From assembly GCA_003402375.1 (NCBI GenBank), contig QFXJ01000012.1, positions 1 to 64,000 on the forward strand: DNA of 64,000 nt, given 5' to 3'. This DNA is from Candidatus Nitrotoga sp. CP45 (GTDB lineage Bacteria; Pseudomonadota; Gammaproteobacteria; Burkholderiales; Gallionellaceae). The position numbers were made by a program, and so were the translations under genes. Every line of letters begins with the position of its first letter. Position 1 is the stretch's first letter. Of this stretch, positions 28,901 through 40,188 are shown in pieces. A model generated the notes under the pieces. It saw nothing but the letters and a program-made list of their open reading frames with translations. It was not told the origin of the DNA and ran no database searches.

Positions 28901-29815
28901 TTATATTTTCTCAATGCTGTAGGTTACATGCAACGAATGGGTTGCACCCGCTGCGACTTTAACTATGTTCTCAGCCGCATTCGCGCTTTCCACACAGACC
29001 ATGCCGCGATAGCCGATATCGCTGCCGAAATCACCCATTTTCGCGGCTTTTTCTACCCATGGGTTCCACACCACTGTGGAAAGACTGCCGCGCTTGGCAA
29101 TACGAATACAGCGCTTATGGCCGCTGTCATCAATCAAACAATCTGAGTCGGTATCCACATAAAGACGGTCTACTTCTGCGGCTATCGTGATTGCGCCGTC
29201 TTGTGTTTTGCGTTGCCAATCACCAACCTTATCAAGATAAGCACACCCTTCCAAACCGGTGATGCGAACTTTATCCACATCACTGATAACGAAGTAAGTA
29301 TGTAACGCTTCGCCAATTTCAAACATTACTTGGCCGGTATTTTCGGTGACAAGTTCCACGCTCATCTCCTTGCCGATTGTAACGATATTCTGCACCCGGC
29401 AAGCATACGACCACTGCGCAACAGGAATTGAACTCTGTGGCAATTCAAAGGTGATGCGCGTACTGCCATCCGATAATGCTTCGCTGGCCACAACTTGCCA
29501 GGGGACGGTACGGGCAAATCCATGACCTGGAAAGGTACTGTCGGTTACATGGGCTCCAAACCACGGCCAACAAATTGGCACACCACCACGAATGGATTTG
29601 CCGCGACCTAATTTGGCTGCAGGACTAAGCCAAATGACCGGTTTTTCGCCTACAGGCTCAAAGGTCATGACATGCGCACCCTGTAATGCAATAGTGGACT
29701 GTGCTTGCTTATTGGCAATGCGCGCCATAATCAAACCGCTCACGTCCTCAGTAAATTCAAGTTGTCCAGGAATGGCGAATTTTTGGTTAAGCGTGGTTAC
29801 ATCTAGCTGGCTCAT
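28901..29815 (-). CDS. D-hexose-6-phosphate mutarotase (YeaD-like)
   Basis: This 304-residue galactose-mutarotase-fold protein has GGVPICWPWFGAH, ALHTYFVISDVDKVRITGLEG (read as two segments) and a VWNPWVEKA motif. These are typical of YeaD-type aldose 1-epimerases acting on hexose 6-phosphates. The catalytic His is in HTYF and the Glu in CVESANA. It interconverts alpha and beta glucose 6-phosphate. No sugar pathway gene is adjacent. Confidence 0.93.
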   Translation of the reverse strand: MSQLDVTTLNQKFAIPGQLEFTEDVSGLIMARIANKQAQSTIALQGAHVMTFEPVGEKPVIWLSPAAKLGRGKSIRGGVPICWPWFGAHVTDSTFPGHGFARTVPWQVVASEALSDGSTRITFELPQSSIPVAQWSYACRVQNIVTIGKEMSVELVTENTGQVMFEIGEALHTYFVISDVDKVRITGLEGCAYLDKVGDWQRKTQDGAITIAAEVDRLYVDTDSDCLIDDSGHKRCIRIAKRGSLSTVVWNPWVEKAAKMGDFGSDIGYRGMVCVESANAAENIVKVAAGATHSLHVTYSIEKI

Positions 29816-30220
29816 TTTTTAATCCTTGAAGTATCGTTCCACGTTAAATTAAATTTGTTTACTATTAGTCAATCCACAGTTCGGGCACATATCTCAATAA
29901 TGTATTTCGTATCCCATGACGCCAGTTTAAACACCCATGTGCCCGGATCATTTCACTAGTAAGTTTGGGAAACACTGGTCAAACGAAAAAACAATTTTGA
30001 TCGTCCAAGTTTCCATGTTGAAATTTGATACGGTCGGGTGACTTTGATGCCCACAAATAATTTATTCAAAGTTAAATGCGGGGAAAACCAATTACTTTAT
30101 CTACGACACATCATACAACAATTATTCGATATGAATTACGCGCCTATCCACGCTAAGCGGTATGATTGCCTAACACTTAACATCGGATGTATATGTAGGC
30201 TGAACCTGATAAAAATACGT
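29816..30220. other. gene-free stretch upstream of the metacaspase gene
   Basis: I see no convincing gene in this AT-rich stretch. It contains a 9-bp perfect inverted repeat, CGGGCACAT (29882-29890) and ATGTGCCCG (29937-29945), 46 bases apart, of unknown origin. A promoter for the minus-strand mutarotase gene should lie near 29820-29870. Confidence 0.5.
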
Positions 30221-30258
30221 TTGGCAAATTTGCCAAGTAACTAAAACTATATTGTAAT
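30221..30258 (+). promoter_or_regulatory. promoter with a 16-bp palindromic operator candidate for the metacaspase gene
   Basis: TTGGCAAATTTGCCAA at 30221-30236 is a perfect 16-bp palindrome. Its right end supplies TTGCCA (30230-30235), which is 17 bases before TGTAAT (30253-30258). Each box matches five of six sigma-70 consensus bases at ideal spacing. The metacaspase ATG follows 64 bases later with GAGGAG as ribosome site. A repressor bound to the palindrome would cover the -35 box. The regulator is unknown. Confidence 0.6.
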
Positions 30259-30321
30259 TGCACCTCCACCCCTTTATCTCAAGTAGCAAAATTCTGCCGC
30301 ACATCAACCGAGGAGATTAAA

Positions 30322-31236
30322 ATGGAAAAGAAAGCTAAATTACCCACAACCAAAGCCAAGGCAATGTCGTTGCACATTGGCCTAAATGCTGTAAACCCTA
30401 GCGAATATGGTGGCTGGAGCGGCGAGCTCAGTGCCTGCGAATTTGATGCCAAGGACATGGCGGCGATTGCCAAGTCGCGTGGTATGAAATCCACCGTGTT
30501 GCTGACCAAAAAGGGCACGCGCGCCAATATGCTGGCTGCCCTTCGTAGTGCCGCCAAGCAATTGGAAGCCGGTGACCTGTTCTTCCTTACCTATTCCGGT
30601 CATGGCGGCCAAGTACCCGATGTCACTGGGGAAGAGGATGACAAAAAAGACGAGACTTGGTGCCTCTATGACGGCCAACTCATCGACGACGAGCTGTATT
30701 TCGAATTAAGCCAATTCGCAGCAGGGGTTCGTGTGCTTGTGCTCTCCGACAGTTGCCATAGCGGCACCGTGACACGTGCCGCACCACCGCAGCCCGGCAT
30801 GATCTGGCCTACGATTGGGCGTTCAAAGATGATGCCGCTTGCCGTGGGTATGCGTACCTACCGCGAACACCAAGCATTTTACGATAAGCTGCAACAAGAC
30901 GTGGCTAAAGCCGCCGGTAAAGCTTCACTACCGGATCCGGACAGTGTGCTCGCCCAACTGGTTGTGAGTCCTCGGCTAACTGCGATAGCGAAAAAATTCA
31001 AACCGGCGGTCATTCTAATCTCCGGCTGCCAAGACAACCAGACATCCATGGATGGCGAACACAACGGTGCATTTACTGAGCAACTGTTAAAAGTGTGGAA
31101 TAACGGCTCCTACAGCGGCAATTATGCCAAGTTCCATGCTGCCATTAAAACCCTTTTGCCTGCTGACCAAACGCCCAACCTGTTTACGCTGGGTGCGGCA
31201 GCGCGCTTTCTGACTCAGCAGCCCTTTAGTATTTGA
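30322..31236 (+). CDS. caspase-family (metacaspase, C14) protein
   Basis: This 304-residue protein has a caspase-type p20 fold with the His-Cys dyad intact: H94 in YSGHGGQ and C145 in SDSCHSGT. The first strand is [12 protein letters not shown], and a Ca-binding-like acidic run EEDDKKDE precedes the second strand. There is no signal peptide, membrane helix or adaptor domain, so it is a type I-like single-domain bacterial metacaspase in the cytoplasm. Metacaspases cut after Arg or Lys. No target or partner is evident; it is a single gene with its own promoter. Roles in stress, death or immunity are only inference. Confidence 0.92.
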   Translation: MEKKAKLPTTKAKAMSLHIGLNAVNPSEYGGWSGELSACEFDAKDMAAIAKSRGMKSTVLLTKKGTRANMLAALRSAAKQLEAGDLFFLTYSGHGGQVPDVTGEEDDKKDETWCLYDGQLIDDELYFELSQFAAGVRVLVLSDSCHSGTVTRAAPPQPGMIWPTIGRSKMMPLAVGMRTYREHQAFYDKLQQDVAKAAGKASLPDPDSVLAQLVVSPRLTAIAKKFKPAVILISGCQDNQTSMDGEHNGAFTEQLLKVWNNGSYSGNYAKFHAAIKTLLPADQTPNLFTLGAAARFLTQQPFSI

Positions 31237-31464
31237 GAAGACGCTCGGTGTTGTCTGCGGTAAGCGAACAATGGCCACCACCTCAAGGTAATATGGTACT
31301 AATTGCCCAGCAATTGATGAACATCAATCATGGCAGGGCAATTTTCCATAAAAGTTTATAGGATACACAATAGCAAGGGGAAAACGGGACGTAAAAGCTT
31401 ACTGCGGTGATCGATCATAATTATCCAGAAGTTACTAACATTTCCGCTAAATAATGGCCACCTG

Positions 31465-32754
<1,290 letters not shown>

Positions 32755-32758
<4 letters not shown>

Positions 32759-34095
32759 TGCACGGCTCCCTCGTTACTTGGCTTTTGGGTCTCTGGAGCG
32801 CCAACTATCACGGTAGCCATTGCATCTGGATTCACGCGCCGCTCAAAGGCTGCGCGGATTTGCTCGATGGTGACCTTATCAACATTTCCGACAAAATCAT
32901 CTAAATAGGTCAAAGGTAACTCATAAAATCCGATGACACTCAAGTAGTCAACTATTTTTTTGTTGCTATCGATACGCAGCGGAAAACCGCCAATGATATT
33001 TTGCTTGGATGCTTGTAATTCTTTTTTCGTCACGCCTTTATCTATAAACTCGCGTAGCGTAGCGCGCACTAGTCGCAGCGCCTCATCGGCTTGATTCTTT
33101 TTGGTTTGCAGTCCAATCTGATAAGCGCCTGGCAGCTTCATCGGTATAAAATAACTATATACACTATAAGCGAGACCGCGCTTCTCGCGGATTTCGTGCA
33201 TCAGGCGGGATACAAATCCTCCTCCGCCGAGAATGTGGTTGCCCACATAAAGGGCAAAATAATCGGGGTCTTTGCGTGCCAAACCAGGCGCACCCATCAA
33301 AATATGGCTCTGAGTAGCCGGATGTATTATGCGTTGCTCATTCGCTTTAATTTGCATAGCCACCGGCGCAATCTGCACCGCTTCAACACCTTGGGGTAAT
33401 TGCGCGGTAAGATTTTGCGCGATAGCTTCAGCTTCGGCGCGCGTTACATCGCCCATAATGGCAACCACGGCAGTTTTAGCCAAATAATGGGTACGATAAA
33501 ATGCTTCAATGTCGGCGCGCTGAATATTTTCTACGGCGGAGACTTCACCCGACGATGGCAAACCATAAGGATGAGTACCGAATACGGCCTTGCCAAAGGC
33601 TTTTTCAGCAATCCTTTCCGGTTTGGTTTCGTCTTCTTTTAAATCAGCGATCAAGCGTATTTTTTCTCGCGCCAACACATCTTCTTTAAACAACGGATGT
33701 TGCAGCACGCGCGCCAGAATATCCAGCGCCTGAACGCGTTCTACAGTGCTGCTTAATGTGCGCAAACTTATTCCCGCACGATCCGCATCGAAATTTTTTC
33801 CAAATTGCGCACCAATATCGGCCAGATTGCGTGCGATGTCGTCCTCACTCAAACCTTCTGCGCCGAGATCCAACATTCTATGCGCCAGCCCTGCCAATCC
33901 GGATTTTTCCGTTACATCAAAGCTACTTCCTGCGGCAAAAGTCACTGTTAAATCCAGCATGGGTAGATCATGGTTTTCCACAAAATATACACGCGCGCCG
34001 CTCGGCGATGTCCAATGCTGGATATGGGGCGTGGCGAGTGCAGAGGCGATGCCGGTTAGCAACAACACCACAGCGGCAAGTAATTTAGTGTGCAT
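32755..34095 (-). CDS. M16-family zinc-peptidase homologue lacking the zinc motif
   Basis: This 446-residue exported protein has a signal peptide and two M16 domains. In its first domain the place of the HxxEH motif reads GLAHRMLDLGAEG, so the metal-binding and catalytic residues are lost. The second domain keeps the REKRGLAYSVYS substrate-binding segment. M16 heterodimers (as in mitochondrial processing peptidase) pair one active and one inactive subunit, and the neighbouring gene has the intact motif. It overlaps that gene by 11 bases, so a heterodimer in the periplasm is a good inference. Confidence 0.92.
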
Positions 34096-35470
34096 GTGAT
34101 GCCCCTTTATTCATTTGTTTCGGTTTGCCGGAAAGTGGCTGTGGCTCAAGCACGGCCATGGTCAGCTGGTCGTCCTGCAGAAACTCCCGCGCCACGTCCT
34201 GCACCTGCTGCGCTGTTACCGCTTGCAATTTTTTCAGGATCAAAGGAATAGTTTTGTATGACAGCCCGATACTTTCCATCTGTCCAATCTGCATCGCCTG
34301 ATAAAACAGCGAATCGAGTTTGTACACTTCACTGGCAGTCACCTGTGCCTTTGCGCGTTTAAGTTCATCTTCGTTCACCCCGTCACGCTTCAGAATTGCT
34401 ATTTGTTCGCGCAAACCATCTTCTATTTCCGTCACGCTCTTGCCTTCACTGGGTGTGCCTTCTAACATGAACAGACTTGGCCCGCGCGAGGTGGCGTCAT
34501 ATTCAGCGCCAACATTGCTGGCTAGTTGTTTTTCCCGTACTAATATTTTGTTCAAGCGTGCCGAAGCATTGCCATCGAGAATGCCAGCCAGTATCTGCAA
34601 GGCATAAGGCTGCCAATCTTTCTCTGGGTCGCGTAATGACGGGGCGTGATAAGCCATTACCAGCTGCGGCAGCTGCGCCGGAGCTTTTACTACAATGCGC
34701 TTCACGCCTAACTGTGACGGCTCGTTAAAATGCTTGCGCGCAGGCAAACTACGCGCTGGAATCCCGCCATAGAAACGTTGCGCCAACGCAAACACTTCGC
34801 TCGCCTTGACATCTCCTGCCACGACTAATGTCGCATTATTGGGCACGTACCAATTTTTATACCACGTCTTGGCATCATTTACGGAAAGTGTCTGCAAATC
34901 GTTCATCCAGCCAATTACCGGAGTCCGGTAAGGATGTTCCTGAAAGGCCGCGGCCATCAGTTTTTCATTCATCAGGGCGCGCGGCTCATCATCCGTGCGC
35001 ATGCGCCGCTCTTCCATAACGACTTTAATTTCTTTGCTGAATTCAGTTTCGGTCAGATGCAAGTTGCGCATACGGTCGGCTTCGAGCTGCATGGCGAGAG
35101 GTAACTTAGATTTGTGCAATTGCTGGAAATACGCAGTGTAATCGTTACTGGTGAAGGCATTTTCGCGTCCGCCCGCAGCAGATATACGCTTGGAAAACTG
35201 CCCAACCGGCACGCTTTTGGTGCCCTTGAACATCATGTGTTCCAGCACATGTGCGATACCGGTGACGCCGATATTTTCGTCCATGCTGCCGGCGCGATAC
35301 CATATTTGTTGAACTATAACGGGGGCACGGTGGTCTTCCTTGACTATTACCTTAAGGCCATTGCCGAGAGTCTTTTCAAATACCTCTGCTTGCGCCTCAA
35401 CAGCGAATAAAAGCATCGCAGGCCATAAAACAGCAATAGTCAGCAGATATTTTAATATGTGTATACGCAT
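34085..35470 (-). CDS. M16-family zinc peptidase, active subunit
   Basis: This exported protein has the inverzincin motif HVLEH in GIAHVLEHMMFKGT and a downstream glutamate in the LTETEFSKEIKVVMEERR region. The signal peptide runs from MRIHILKYLLTIAVLW to about residue 28. I prefer the ATG at 35470 to 35488, because the signal peptide starts there. It lies divergent from ftsY and overlaps the inactive partner gene. Substrates are unknown; the family degrades peptides or processes exported proteins. Confidence 0.94.
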   Translation of the reverse strand: MRIHILKYLLTIAVLWPAMLLFAVEAQAEVFEKTLGNGLKVIVKEDHRAPVIVQQIWYRAGSMDENIGVTGIAHVLEHMMFKGTKSVPVGQFSKRISAAGGRENAFTSNDYTAYFQQLHKSKLPLAMQLEADRMRNLHLTETEFSKEIKVVMEERRMRTDDEPRALMNEKLMAAAFQEHPYRTPVIGWMNDLQTLSVNDAKTWYKNWYVPNNATLVVAGDVKASEVFALAQRFYGGIPARSLPARKHFNEPSQLGVKRIVVKAPAQLPQLVMAYHAPSLRDPEKDWQPYALQILAGILDGNASARLNKILVREKQLASNVGAEYDATSRGPSLFMLEGTPSEGKSVTEIEDGLREQIAILKRDGVNEDELKRAKAQVTASEVYKLDSLFYQAMQIGQMESIGLSYKTIPLILKKLQAVTAQQVQDVAREFLQDDQLTMAVLEPQPLSGKPKQMNKGASHAH

Positions 35471-35590
35471 TTTTTTAGCCCAAAACAACTCAATCAGAAT
35501 AGAATAACAACGATGGCAAAAGCCGTCACGAGTGATGTGTATTATGCGCTATTTAGTTACTTTTCTGCCACCTCCCAAAACTCCCTTAAA

Positions 35591-36565
35591 ATGTTCGGCT
35601 TCCTAAAAAAAACCCCAATTGAAAGCAAGTCCAACCCGGTCGAAGACACGCCTAAGAAAAGCGGCTGGATCAGTCGACTTAAGAGCGGATTGGCGCGCAC
35701 AGCCGATCAAATGTCCGATTTGTTTGGTCGTGGCGGCAAGATCGACGATGAACTATATGAGGAGCTGGAAACCATTCTGATTACCGCAGATGTTGGAATG
35801 GATGCAACTCGCTTCTTGCTGGCCGAGTTGCGCCGACAAGTCAAAGTGCAGCGACTCACTGAAGCCGCTCAGCTAAAGGAGGCGTTAGCGCACGATCTGA
35901 TCAAACTGCTCAAGCCACTGGCTCAGCCTTTGGAAACTGATCTGCATAAACCTTGCGTCATTATGCTGGCCGGCGTAAATGGCGCTGGCAAAACAACCTC
36001 CATTGGTAAGCTGGCAAAGTATTTCCAGGGGCAGGGCAAATCAGTACTGTTGGCCGCAGGTGATACCTTCCGTGCCGCTGCGCGCGAACAGCTGATGGAA
36101 TGGGGTGCGCGCAACAACGTGACCGTCATTGCCCAGCAAAGCGGCGATGCCGCAGCGGTGATTTTCGATGCGGTGCAAGCAGCGCAGGCACGCAAAATCG
36201 ATATAGTACTGGCCGATACTGCCGGACGCCTGTCTACCCAGACTCATCTGATGGAAGAAATCAAAAAGGTCAAGCGCGTTATCGCCAAGGCGTTACCCGG
36301 TGCACCACATGAAGTGCTGCTGGTACTGGACGCAAATACCGGGCAAAACGCGTTAAGCCAAGTCAAGGCATTCGACGATGCGCTGGCCGTCACGGGATTG
36401 ATACTGACCAAGCTGGATGGCACGGCCAAAGGTGGCGTAATTGCTGCCATCGCCAAGGCGCATCCCATCCCCCTGCGCTTTATTGGTGTGGGTGAAGGGC
36501 TGGATGACCTGCGTCCATTTGTAGCGGAAGACTTCGTCACGGCACTTCTGGGGCTGGACGAATGA
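35591..36565 (+). CDS. ftsY: signal recognition particle receptor FtsY
   Basis: FtsY is the SRP receptor GTPase that delivers membrane proteins to the translocon. It has GVNGAGKTTSIGKLAKYF, the I-box DTFRAAAREQL, DTAGRLST and TKLDGTAKGG. The open frame extends upstream, but MFGFLKKTPIESK at 35591 gives the usual short N region (324 residues). It overlaps ftsE by four bases and forms an ftsY-ftsE-ftsX operon. The promoter must lie in the 120 bases shared with the divergent M16 gene. Confidence 0.96.
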   Translation: MFGFLKKTPIESKSNPVEDTPKKSGWISRLKSGLARTADQMSDLFGRGGKIDDELYEELETILITADVGMDATRFLLAELRRQVKVQRLTEAAQLKEALAHDLIKLLKPLAQPLETDLHKPCVIMLAGVNGAGKTTSIGKLAKYFQGQGKSVLLAAGDTFRAAAREQLMEWGARNNVTVIAQQSGDAAAVIFDAVQAAQARKIDIVLADTAGRLSTQTHLMEEIKKVKRVIAKALPGAPHEVLLVLDANTGQNALSQVKAFDDALAVTGLILTKLDGTAKGGVIAAIAKAHPIPLRFIGVGEGLDDLRPFVAEDFVTALLGLDE

Positions 36566-37215
36566 TCCAGTTCAGCCAAATATGCAAGCGTTACCCCGGA
36601 GGTTATGAAGCACTGAAAAATGTTAGTTTTGAGATCGCCGAGGGTGAAATGATATTCCTCACCGGCCATTCCGGCGCAGGCAAGAGCACTTTGCTCAAAC
36701 TCATCGCCGCCATTGAACGCCCCAGCTCTGGCAGCATTGTAGTCAAAGGACAGAATGTCAGTTCGATCCAAAGCGGGGCATTGCCCTACTTGCGCCGCAA
36801 CCTTGGCTTAATTTTCCAGGATCATAAAATACTGTTCGACCGCAGCGTGTTCGACAACGTAATGTTGCCATTGCGAATTTGCGGCTTCGACCATCGCGAA
36901 AGCGCCAAGCGGGTGCGAGCCGCGCTAGACAAGGTGGGCTTGCTCAAGCGCGAAAAAACCAGCCCAATTGCACTGTCCGGCGGCGAACAACAACGTTTGT
37001 GCATCGCACGCGCCATAGTCAACCGCCCTTCCATCCTGTTGGCAGATGAACCGACCGGCAATCTTGATAAGGACTATGCCAGCGACATCATGGGTATCTT
37101 CAAATCGTTCCATCAGGTCGGTGTCACGCTGCTAATTTCTTCCCATGACGAAAGCATTCTGCGCCAGTTCAAGGGACGCGTGCTAGCGCTAAAGAATGGG
37201 GAGTTGTGCCCATGA
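36562..37215 (+). CDS. ftsE: cell division ATP-binding protein FtsE
   Basis: FtsE is the ATPase of the FtsEX complex that controls septal peptidoglycan amidases. The 217-residue protein has Walker [10 protein letters not shown], the ABC signature LSGGEQQR, Walker [13 protein letters not shown] and the H-loop histidine in ISSHDES. It overlaps ftsY and ftsX by four bases each (ATGA), so the three genes are translationally coupled. Confidence 0.97.
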   Translation: MIQFSQICKRYPGGYEALKNVSFEIAEGEMIFLTGHSGAGKSTLLKLIAAIERPSSGSIVVKGQNVSSIQSGALPYLRRNLGLIFQDHKILFDRSVFDNVMLPLRICGFDHRESAKRVRAALDKVGLLKREKTSPIALSGGEQQRLCIARAIVNRPSILLADEPTGNLDKDYASDIMGIFKSFHQVGVTLLISSHDESILRQFKGRVLALKNGELCP

Positions 37216-38120
37216 AAAACTGGCTAGTATCGCATGTCCACGTATTGCTGTTTACCCTGCGCCGTTTCTTCACCACACCGCTATCCAGTCTGCTAAATAT
37301 TCTGGTGATCGGCATTGCGCTCAGCTTGCCGGCAGGCATGTATTTAATGCTTAAAAGTTTACAAAGCATGGCTGAACAAGCGGTTGGCACACCGCAAATC
37401 AGTATATTCTTGAGCATGGATGCCAGCAATGACGAAGTCGCCCATATCGGCAAACAATTGAAACAACACGCTAGCATCAACCAGTTAAAGTTTGTGCCAC
37501 GTGACCAAGCGCTGGAACAACTAAAACAAACCACCGGACTGACCGATGTAATCGGCGGACTGGCACAAAACCCGCTGCCGGACGCTTATGTTATCTACCC
37601 AAAAATATCTGATGCACAAGCGCTGGAAGCGTTGCGCGATGAATTTAAAAAATGGCCTAAAATCGAGTATGTGCAACTGGATTCAGCTTGGGCACGCAAG
37701 CTTGAGGCAATACTTAAATTCGGCCTGTTGGCCGTACTTATTCTCGCTGTGCTGCTTAGCTTTGCGCTAATAGCCATTACCTTTAACACCATCCGTTTGC
37801 AAATTCTCACCCAGCGCGAAGAAATTGAGGTATCCAAACTAATCGGTGCCACCAATGCCTTCATCCGCCGACCGTTTCTTTACTTTGGTCTTTTACAAGG
37901 GCTGCTAGGAGGTGCCACAGCCTGGTTTATCATTACTATCAGTTTACGTCTGCTCAATAATAGCCTCTCTGAGTTGACGCATTTGTATGCCAGCAGCTTT
38001 ACTTTGCATTTACCCTCCATAGGCGACAGCTCCATACTGTTGCTATTATCAGCCTACCTTGGCTGGTTAGGCGCTTGGCTGTCTGTCGCCCAGCACTTAT
38101 GGCAAATTGAACCTCGTTAA
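37212..38120 (+). CDS. ftsX: cell division protein FtsX
   Basis: FtsX is the membrane partner of FtsE. It has a membrane helix near residue 25-45, a periplasmic loop to about 165, then three membrane helices (IAVLLSFALIAITF-like segment, and two near 225 and 275). The conserved segment LQILTQREEIEVSKLIGATNAFIRRPF is split over residues near 195-220. The start at 37212 overlaps ftsE as ATGA and gives 302 residues. It is followed by a 195-base gap. Confidence 0.95.
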   Translation: MKNWLVSHVHVLLFTLRRFFTTPLSSLLNILVIGIALSLPAGMYLMLKSLQSMAEQAVGTPQISIFLSMDASNDEVAHIGKQLKQHASINQLKFVPRDQALEQLKQTTGLTDVIGGLAQNPLPDAYVIYPKISDAQALEALRDEFKKWPKIEYVQLDSAWARKLEAILKFGLLAVLILAVLLSFALIAITFNTIRLQILTQREEIEVSKLIGATNAFIRRPFLYFGLLQGLLGGATAWFIITISLRLLNNSLSELTHLYASSFTLHLPSIGDSSILLLLSAYLGWLGAWLSVAQHLWQIEPR

Positions 38121-38315
38121 GGGCATCCTAAAAAACAATTAAACTCGAAAAGCAGTTTTTCATCAGAGTAGCCATGGCCTCAATAACATATTCAATATTT
38201 ATTGACTTGACAAAAAATTCAGGGATAAAACCTGGTTTGTGTTAAATAAACGAACCACTATTATCGAACCCAATCCCTATACATGGCATTGTCTAAAAAT
38301 TAAAATGAGGAAATA
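38121..38315. other. short intergenic region with a possible promoter for the protease gene
   Basis: The region holds TTGACT (38203 area) 17 bases before ATAAAA, a weak sigma-70 match, followed by a purine-rich GAGGAAATA ribosome site at the protease start. The first bases after ftsX, GGGCATCCTAAAAAA, resemble one end of the MITE at 26687, but no second end was found. The placement of the -35 box is approximate. Confidence 0.35.
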
Positions 38316-39527
38316 ATGAGACTCCAATATTTTTACTCAGTCCTGGTCGCCAATTCTGCACTAGCTTTGCTTTCTACACTTGCCGCAGCCAAGACACCAG
38401 AACAAATTTTTGAACAGGTATCACCTTCCGTTGTAGTAGTAGACATCTTCGATTCGAAAGATGAATTCATCGGACAGGGCAGTGGCGTGGTCATAGGCGT
38501 CGGCCAAGTAATTACCAATTGTCATGTTGCGAAAAGAGGTAAAAGCCGACAAGTACGGCAATCCGGCAAAACATTCTCGGCCACTATGCAATATTCAGAC
38601 CCTAGCCGCGATCTGTGCCAATTAAATGTGCCGGATTTGCGGGCGCCCCCGGTCGTTCTTGGTACCGCTAAAAAACTCAAGGTGGGCCAGCGCGTCTATG
38701 CCATCGGCGCACCGGAAGACTTGGAGCTGACCTTGAGCGAAGGGCTTATTTCCAGTTTGCGGCCGCACGAAGGCGCGGAATACATCCAGACCTCCGCCGC
38801 GATTTCTCTCGGCTCTAGCGGTGGTGGACTATTCGATGACCAAGGACAATTAATCGGCATCACCACGTTTTATAACGCCGAGGGACAAAATCTCAATTTC
38901 GCCCTACCCGTAGATTGGATAGGGGAACTGCCGAAACGGGCTCAGGGCGCTCCAATGGTAGCGAAAAAAAGCGGCCTGGTTTGGCTTAACCGCGTAGTCG
39001 CGCTGGAATACAAACAAGACTGGCAAGGAATGTTGAAGCTTTCGCAACAGTGGGTCAAAAGTGAGCCGGTAAGTGCAGACGCTTGGTTTAGCTTGGGCAT
39101 TGCCCACAAAAACCTCAAACAATATGAGCAAGCAATTAAAGCCTATCGAAGCGCGCTGCGCATTCAGCCTGAATATGCCGACGCCTGGAATAATCTAGGC
39201 AATATCCATAACAACATCAAACAACACGAACAGGCAATCCAGGCCTACCGGGAGGCGCTACGCATTGATCCAGAATATGCCTCCGCCTGGAATAATTTAG
39301 GTATCGCTTATGGAAATCTTAAACAATACGAGCAGGCGATTGCCGCCTATCGGGAAGCGGTTCGCATCGAACCGGAAAAGGCAAGTAGCTGGTATAACTT
39401 GGGCGAGGCCTATTCACGCCAAGGTCAGCAGAACAAAGTGCTAGAGGTCTATCAAACCTTACACAAACTCGATTTGCAAATAGCGAAAGCGTATTCAAAT
39501 GCCTTCATATTGCCTTCTGCCAAGTAA
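38316..39527 (+). CDS. secreted trypsin-like serine protease with C-terminal TPR repeats
   Basis: This 403-residue protein has a signal peptide (cut near residue 25), a trypsin-fold domain with the triad H70 (ITNCHVAK), D99 (SRDLCQL) and S168 (LGSSGGG), then four tetratricopeptide repeats from about residue 250 to 385. Those repeats are nearly identical (KQYEQAIKAYRSALRI, KQHEQAIQAYREALRI, KQYEQAIAAYREAVRI). There is no PDZ domain, so it is not DegP. A periplasmic quality-control or signalling protease is inferred. Repeats this similar suggest recent internal duplication. Confidence 0.9.
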   Translation: MRLQYFYSVLVANSALALLSTLAAAKTPEQIFEQVSPSVVVVDIFDSKDEFIGQGSGVVIGVGQVITNCHVAKRGKSRQVRQSGKTFSATMQYSDPSRDLCQLNVPDLRAPPVVLGTAKKLKVGQRVYAIGAPEDLELTLSEGLISSLRPHEGAEYIQTSAAISLGSSGGGLFDDQGQLIGITTFYNAEGQNLNFALPVDWIGELPKRAQGAPMVAKKSGLVWLNRVVALEYKQDWQGMLKLSQQWVKSEPVSADAWFSLGIAHKNLKQYEQAIKAYRSALRIQPEYADAWNNLGNIHNNIKQHEQAIQAYREALRIDPEYASAWNNLGIAYGNLKQYEQAIAAYREAVRIEPEKASSWYNLGEAYSRQGQQNKVLEVYQTLHKLDLQIAKAYSNAFILPSAK

Positions 39528-39789
39528 AGTAAATATGCTTCGGCATACGATCGCACACTGTTTCAACACGAATATATAATTATCCATGCTGTCCCGAACC
39601 TTCCGAATAACAGGGATTCAATCGTCTTTCGCGGCATTTCCTGTATCAGCAATTTGGATAACGCGCTGGCGGCAAATACACCCAGTGATGGTCATTTTGA
39701 AATTCACCTGACACCAATCAATATCAAATGTCATCGTTTAGTCTGCCAGCGCGTTAGATCAATATTGCTAACGAAAAAAGGGTTCTAAA

Positions 39790-40188
39790 ATGAAGCGTTT
39801 TTTAATTGTAGCGGCGCTGGTCACTATCGCTGTTCCGGCACTCGCTTCCGATGTCGGCGTAGCCATTAGTGTCGGCCAACCCGGATTTTATGGTCGAATC
39901 GACATCGGCAACTACCCACAACCCCGGTTAATTTATCCAGCGCCTGTTATGGTCCAACCCATGCCAATGGGTATGGCGCCCCAACCGATTTATCTGCGCG
40001 CACCCCCGGGCCATCGGAAAAACTGGCGCAAACACTGCCGCAAATATGGCGCCTGTGGCCAGCCAGTCTATTTTGTTCAAGATAGTTGGTATAACAATGT
40101 TTATGTTCCTGGCTATCGTGAACATAGCCGCTTCCAACGAGAGAAGTGGGATGGCAGAGGCCGTAGTGGGGGCCATGACAGGGATTAA
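39790..40188 (+). CDS. small exported protein, Pro/Met-rich centre and basic Tyr-rich end
   Basis: This 132-residue protein has a clear signal peptide (cut after PALA near residue 19), then GVAISVGQPGFYGRIDIG. Its centre is proline and methionine rich (PAPVMVQPMPMGMAPQP), and the end is rich in Arg, Tyr and Gly with two cysteines (KHCRKYGACGQP). I know similar unnamed proteins in betaproteobacteria, but no function. The GFYGRIDIG stretch resembles an outer-membrane strand. Metal binding by the methionines is possible. Confidence 0.8.
   Translation: MKRFLIVAALVTIAVPALASDVGVAISVGQPGFYGRIDIGNYPQPRLIYPAPVMVQPMPMGMAPQPIYLRAPPGHRKNWRKHCRKYGACGQPVYFVQDSWYNNVYVPGYREHSRFQREKWDGRGRSGGHDRD

Noticed and set aside
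30168-30174. Another integron core site (GCCTAAC) upstream of the metacaspase gene
   Set aside because: The seven bases match RYYYAAC, but no hairpin arms or GTT partner lie at attC spacing.
29816-30321. Riboswitch or structured RNA upstream of the metacaspase gene
   Set aside because: Only short inverted repeats are present, with no multi-stem arrangement or terminator that I could draw.
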